From assembly GCA_910579275.1 (NCBI GenBank), contig CAJTTO010000020.1, positions 6,797-70,796 of the forward strand: DNA of 64,000 bases, written 5' to 3'. Positions 62,313 through 64,000 of this stretch are shown here, one piece after another. The notes beneath the pieces are model-generated. The model was given only the letters and a program-made list of their open reading frames with translations. It did no database searches and was not told where the DNA came from. Numbering within the stretch: position 1 is the first letter of the stretch; each line of letters begins with the position of its first letter. The DNA comes from an uncultured Lachnospiraceae bacterium (GTDB taxonomy: Bacteria > Bacillota > Clostridia > Lachnospirales > Lachnospiraceae). Position numbers and translations under genes: made by a program.

Positions 62313-63029
62313 ATGAATATTGTTGATTATAAGGAATATATTTCAGCAGAAACTATGATGGGTCCCAATAGCGTAAGGATATTAGCAGAGCTATTTGATA
62401 AATATCCTTTACAGTTGGTTCCTAATGATATGGTTCTCGACTTAGGATGTGGGACGGGACTGACAAGTCTTATTATTGCAAAAGAGACTGGAGCGAAGGT
62501 TTTTGCAAACGACTTATGGATAAGTGCAGAAGAAAATGGGAAACGTTTTGTTGAGTGGGGTGTCGGAGATCAGATAACACCTATTTGTGAAGATGCAAAC
62601 AACCTTCATTTTGAAAAAAAGCAATTTCGTGCGCTCATTAGTATTGATTCTTACCATTATTTTGCGGGAAATAAGGGATTTTTTCAGGAAAAAATTCTAC
62701 CGTTTATGAAAGATAACGGAGTTGTTTTGATTGGAATACCCGGACTGAAAGATAGATATGCAGGTCGTGCTGAAGAACTTCTTTCTGATTGGCTCGGAGA
62801 TAATGCCTATATGTTTAAAAGTCCAAAACTCTGGAAAGAAATCATTGGCGACAGCGATAGAATCGAGTCAGTGGAAACATGGGAAATGGATTGCTTTAGC
62901 AAAGCATGGGATGACTGGCTTGCGACAGATAAAAAATTTGCGCTTGACGATAGGCAGCACTTTGAGACGATTATTAAACCATATACCTGTTTTGTGGGCA
63001 TTTATATCAAACTGAAAAGGGCAATGTGA
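62313..63029 (+). CDS. class I SAM-dependent methyltransferase
   Basis: The 238-aa cytoplasmic protein has the Rossmann motif I VLDLGCGTGLTS (residues 41-52), acidic motif II in FANDLW, and ISIDSYHYF in the motif IV region. GGAGGGG precedes the ATG. It stands alone between mobile elements and the toxin-antitoxin-like modules. The substrate is not evident; small-molecule methyltransferases of this shape are common in gut Firmicutes. Confidence 0.85.
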   Translation: MNIVDYKEYISAETMMGPNSVRILAELFDKYPLQLVPNDMVLDLGCGTGLTSLIIAKETGAKVFANDLWISAEENGKRFVEWGVGDQITPICEDANNLHFEKKQFRALISIDSYHYFAGNKGFFQEKILPFMKDNGVVLIGIPGLKDRYAGRAEELLSDWLGDNAYMFKSPKLWKEIIGDSDRIESVETWEMDCFSKAWDDWLATDKKFALDDRQHFETIIKPYTCFVGIYIKLKRAM

Positions 63030-63204
63030 TGTGGACGCTCTTCACTTCTAATAAAAACGCTATCCCGAAGACTCTGGACACCTAATTAAGAGTTATGGTG
63101 TCTAAGTAGTGTGCCGGAACAGATAACAGGATTTTGCAGGGAAAATTGTCATACAATTTGTGCGACGTCTCCGGAAACCTGAAGAAATTTGTCATACAAG
63201 AATC

Positions 63205-63233
63205 TTGCAATTTGAAAATGCATATGCTATAAT
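63205..63233 (+). promoter_or_regulatory. antitoxin RNA promoter, module 1
   Basis: TTGCAA, 17 bp, TATAAT: near-consensus sigma-A promoter. The same block recurs at 63686-63714 and, as a remnant, at 61834-61862. Confidence 0.8.
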
Positions 63234-63239
63234 TGCCGT

Positions 63240-63312
63240 AGGCAAAAGCTAGTATTGCAATTCTGACATTGCAAACGAAACCCCCAAGGGCTGGTAACAC
63301 TTGGGGGTTTCT
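63240..63312 (+). ncRNA. predicted antisense antitoxin RNA, module 1
   Basis: An RNA of about 72 nt would run from the promoter at 63205 to the terminator at 63277-63311. It contains AAAAGCTAGTATT and TTCTGACA, which together are complementary to the first seven codons of the 34-aa peptide mRNA (plus-strand copies at 63418-63437). TTCTGACA is the loop of a hairpin closed by the self-complementary arms TTGCAA. The layout (convergent, shared terminator, separated complementary segments) resembles Fst/RNAII par loci. Confidence 0.65.
63277..63311. terminator. bidirectional terminator, module 1
   Basis: GAAACCCCCAAG / CTTGGGGGTTTC ends both the antisense RNA and the peptide mRNA. Confidence 0.8.
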
Positions 63313-63333
63313 ATTCCATTCAGAGCTGGCTTA

Positions 63334-63438
63334 TTACTCAGGCTTGTCACCGTTGGACATTTTGTCAAGCCATTTGCAAAGATAATAGGCAGTCACCTTT
63401 GCCATGACAGATGTAATAAAAGCTAGTATTTCTGACAC
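63334..63438 (-). CDS. type I toxin-like membrane peptide 1 (34 aa)
   Basis: From GTG 63438, with AGGGGGTG upstream, the frame reads MSEILAFITSVMAKVTAYYL, then CKWLDKMSNGDKPE. One hydrophobic helix is followed by a charged tail, as in small membrane toxins of type I systems. It shares AYY-[LI]-CKW-[LI]-D with the second peptide at 63846. A strong promoter (63485-63513) drives it and the complementary RNA at 63240 opposes it. The specific toxin family is not identified and toxicity is inference. Confidence 0.65.
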   Translation of the reverse strand: MSEILAFITSVMAKVTAYYLCKWLDKMSNGDKPE

Positions 63439-63484
63439 TACGGCACCCCCTCCCTGATACCAGGTATAGGACGGTAACAGTATA

Positions 63485-63513
63485 ATAATATAGTATATGG
63501 TGAAATTTGTCAA
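63485..63513 (-). promoter_or_regulatory. promoter of membrane peptide 1
   Basis: On the minus strand TTGACA (63508-63513), 17 bp, TATTAT (63485-63490), giving a leader of about 40 nt before the GTG. Confidence 0.75.
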
Positions 63514-63685
63514 TTTATGTTGATTTTAGGAACCAGGTGTGATATTATCATGTTTATCATCAATCTCAAAAGGGTATGGGACAGTGGAATGTAGGTGCTG
63601 CAGACTGTTTTGTACCCTTTGTTATTTGTAAGACAAAAAACCGGCAATCAAGTTTTCCTGAAGGAGATTTGTCATACAAAGAATC

Positions 63686-63714
63686 TTGCATTCTGAAAAT
63701 GCATATGCTATACT
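63686..63714 (+). promoter_or_regulatory. antitoxin RNA promoter, module 2
   Basis: TTGCAT, 17 bp, TATACT, in a block shared with module 1 (GTCATACAAAGAATCTTGCA upstream part). Confidence 0.8.
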
Positions 63715-63720
63715 GTTTTT

Positions 63721-63797
63721 GACAAGTGAATGTGTTATGGTTCCAATGTTTGGCAACCATGAAAAACCCCAAGGGCAGGAAACACTTGGGGTTTTTC
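63721..63797 (+). ncRNA. predicted antisense antitoxin RNA, module 2
   Basis: An RNA of about 77 nt ends at the terminator 63762-63796. GTGAATGTGTTA (63726-63737) and TCCAATGTTT (63742-63751) recur in the same order on the plus strand opposite the peptide start (63907-63918, 63922-63931). The RNA can therefore pair with the ribosome binding site, TTG start and first codons. The second segment lies in a hairpin with arms ATGGTT / AACCAT. Confidence 0.65.
63762..63796. terminator. bidirectional terminator, module 2
   Basis: AAAAACCCCAAG / CTTGGGGTTTTT with T tracts on both strands; nearly the same stem as in module 1. Confidence 0.85.
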
Positions 63798-63845
63798 TAG
63801 TTTTTAAGGTAACTTACACCTTCGGATAGAATCAGGTTGCCCTAT

Positions 63846-63926
63846 TTAAGTCCTATCTATCCATTTGCATATGTAATATGCAAGGACTCCCGCGAAAACG
63901 GATAACGTGAATGTGTTAAAATCCAA
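63846..63926 (-). CDS. type I toxin-like membrane peptide 2 (26 aa)
   Basis: A TTG start at 63926 has a perfect AAGGAGGTG 8 nt upstream. The peptide reads MDFNTFTLSVFAGVLAYYIC, then KWIDRT: one membrane helix and a short charged end, paralogous to peptide 1. The very strong ribosome binding site with a weak start codon suits tight antisense control. Its promoter should lie beyond 64000 or in the last bases of the window, where none was clear. Confidence 0.65.
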   Translation of the reverse strand: MDFNTFTLSVFAGVLAYYICKWIDRT

Positions 63927-64000
63927 TGTTTTCACCTCCTTCCTGTTCCGTGTGCTCTCGGAAACTCGAACCCCTTGTTTTATAAGGCTTCAGAAATTTC
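63927..64000 (-). other. leader region of peptide 2, window edge
   Basis: On the minus strand this contains GGGGTTCGAGTTTCC, which resembles a tRNA T-arm, but no anticodon or acceptor arm is visible. It may be only a leader sequence. Nothing more can be supported before the window ends. Confidence 0.25.

Noticed and set aside
63946..64000. Possible tRNA 3' half on the minus strand (GGGGTTCGAGTTTCC)
   Set aside because: Only a T-arm-like string is present; no acceptor partner, anticodon or D arm lies within the window, so no tRNA is called.

Overview
The window looks like chromosomal DNA of a gut Firmicute, most likely a motile Lachnospiraceae (Roseburia/Agathobacter-like). The evidence is the Gram-positive oriC gene order, a very large secreted amylase/pullulanase, YesM/YesN-type sugar regulation, a CheC-CheY pair, low-to-moderate GC and strong AGGAGG-type ribosome binding sites. 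The species call is inference; no rRNA or complete tRNA gene is present.

Layout. 1-4437 (minus strand): mnmE (cut by the window edge), jag, yidC, yidD, rnpA, rpmH. 4438-5070: oriC with DnaA boxes. 5071-13819 (plus): dnaA, dnaN, yaaA, recF, gyrB, gyrA. 13820-18018: an accessory patch with an ABC exporter, small membrane or secreted proteins (one with a nonsense codon in its signal peptide) and a nuclease-like protein; two promoters here share the same palindrome abutting the -35 box. 18232-29996: a chitobiose locus with a GH94 phosphorylase, a phosphohexomutase, a YesM/YesN two-component system, an ABC importer and convergent nagA-nagB, which together would take diacetylchitobiose to fructose-6-P. 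30293-33223: cardiolipin synthase, an unknown protein and an internally deleted Rpn-type nuclease. 33682-43167: a 3161-residue secreted enzyme with two GH13 catalytic domains. 43307-46345: cheY, cheC, a UDP-sugar pyrophosphorylase and a HAD phosphatase. 46558-53637: a GntR-controlled Amadori-compound (fructosamine) locus with FrlB-like deglycase, FrlD-like kinase, a YfcC-type carrier, an amidohydrolase and a second SIS protein. 53833-61542: dtd, an MgtC-like protein, a small-protein/ABC exporter/CPBP operon, a double hemerythrin and a MATE transporter. 61543-64000: nested miniature transposons, a methyltransferase, and two type I toxin-antitoxin-like modules.

The least expected content lies between genes. 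(1) There are two tandem modules, each encoding a tiny membrane peptide (34 and 26 aa) on the minus strand, opposed by a short plus-strand RNA with a near-consensus promoter, a hairpin loop complementary to the toxin start codon and a shared bidirectional terminator; a third antisense promoter survives as a remnant. (2) A family of 134-155 bp miniature elements has GTAAC-type inverted ends and exact 8-bp target duplications (four intact copies plus remnants). One copy is inserted inside another MITE, and two carry a possible outward promoter that faces the next gene. (3) A structured repeat of about 60 nt directly abuts several rho-independent terminators.
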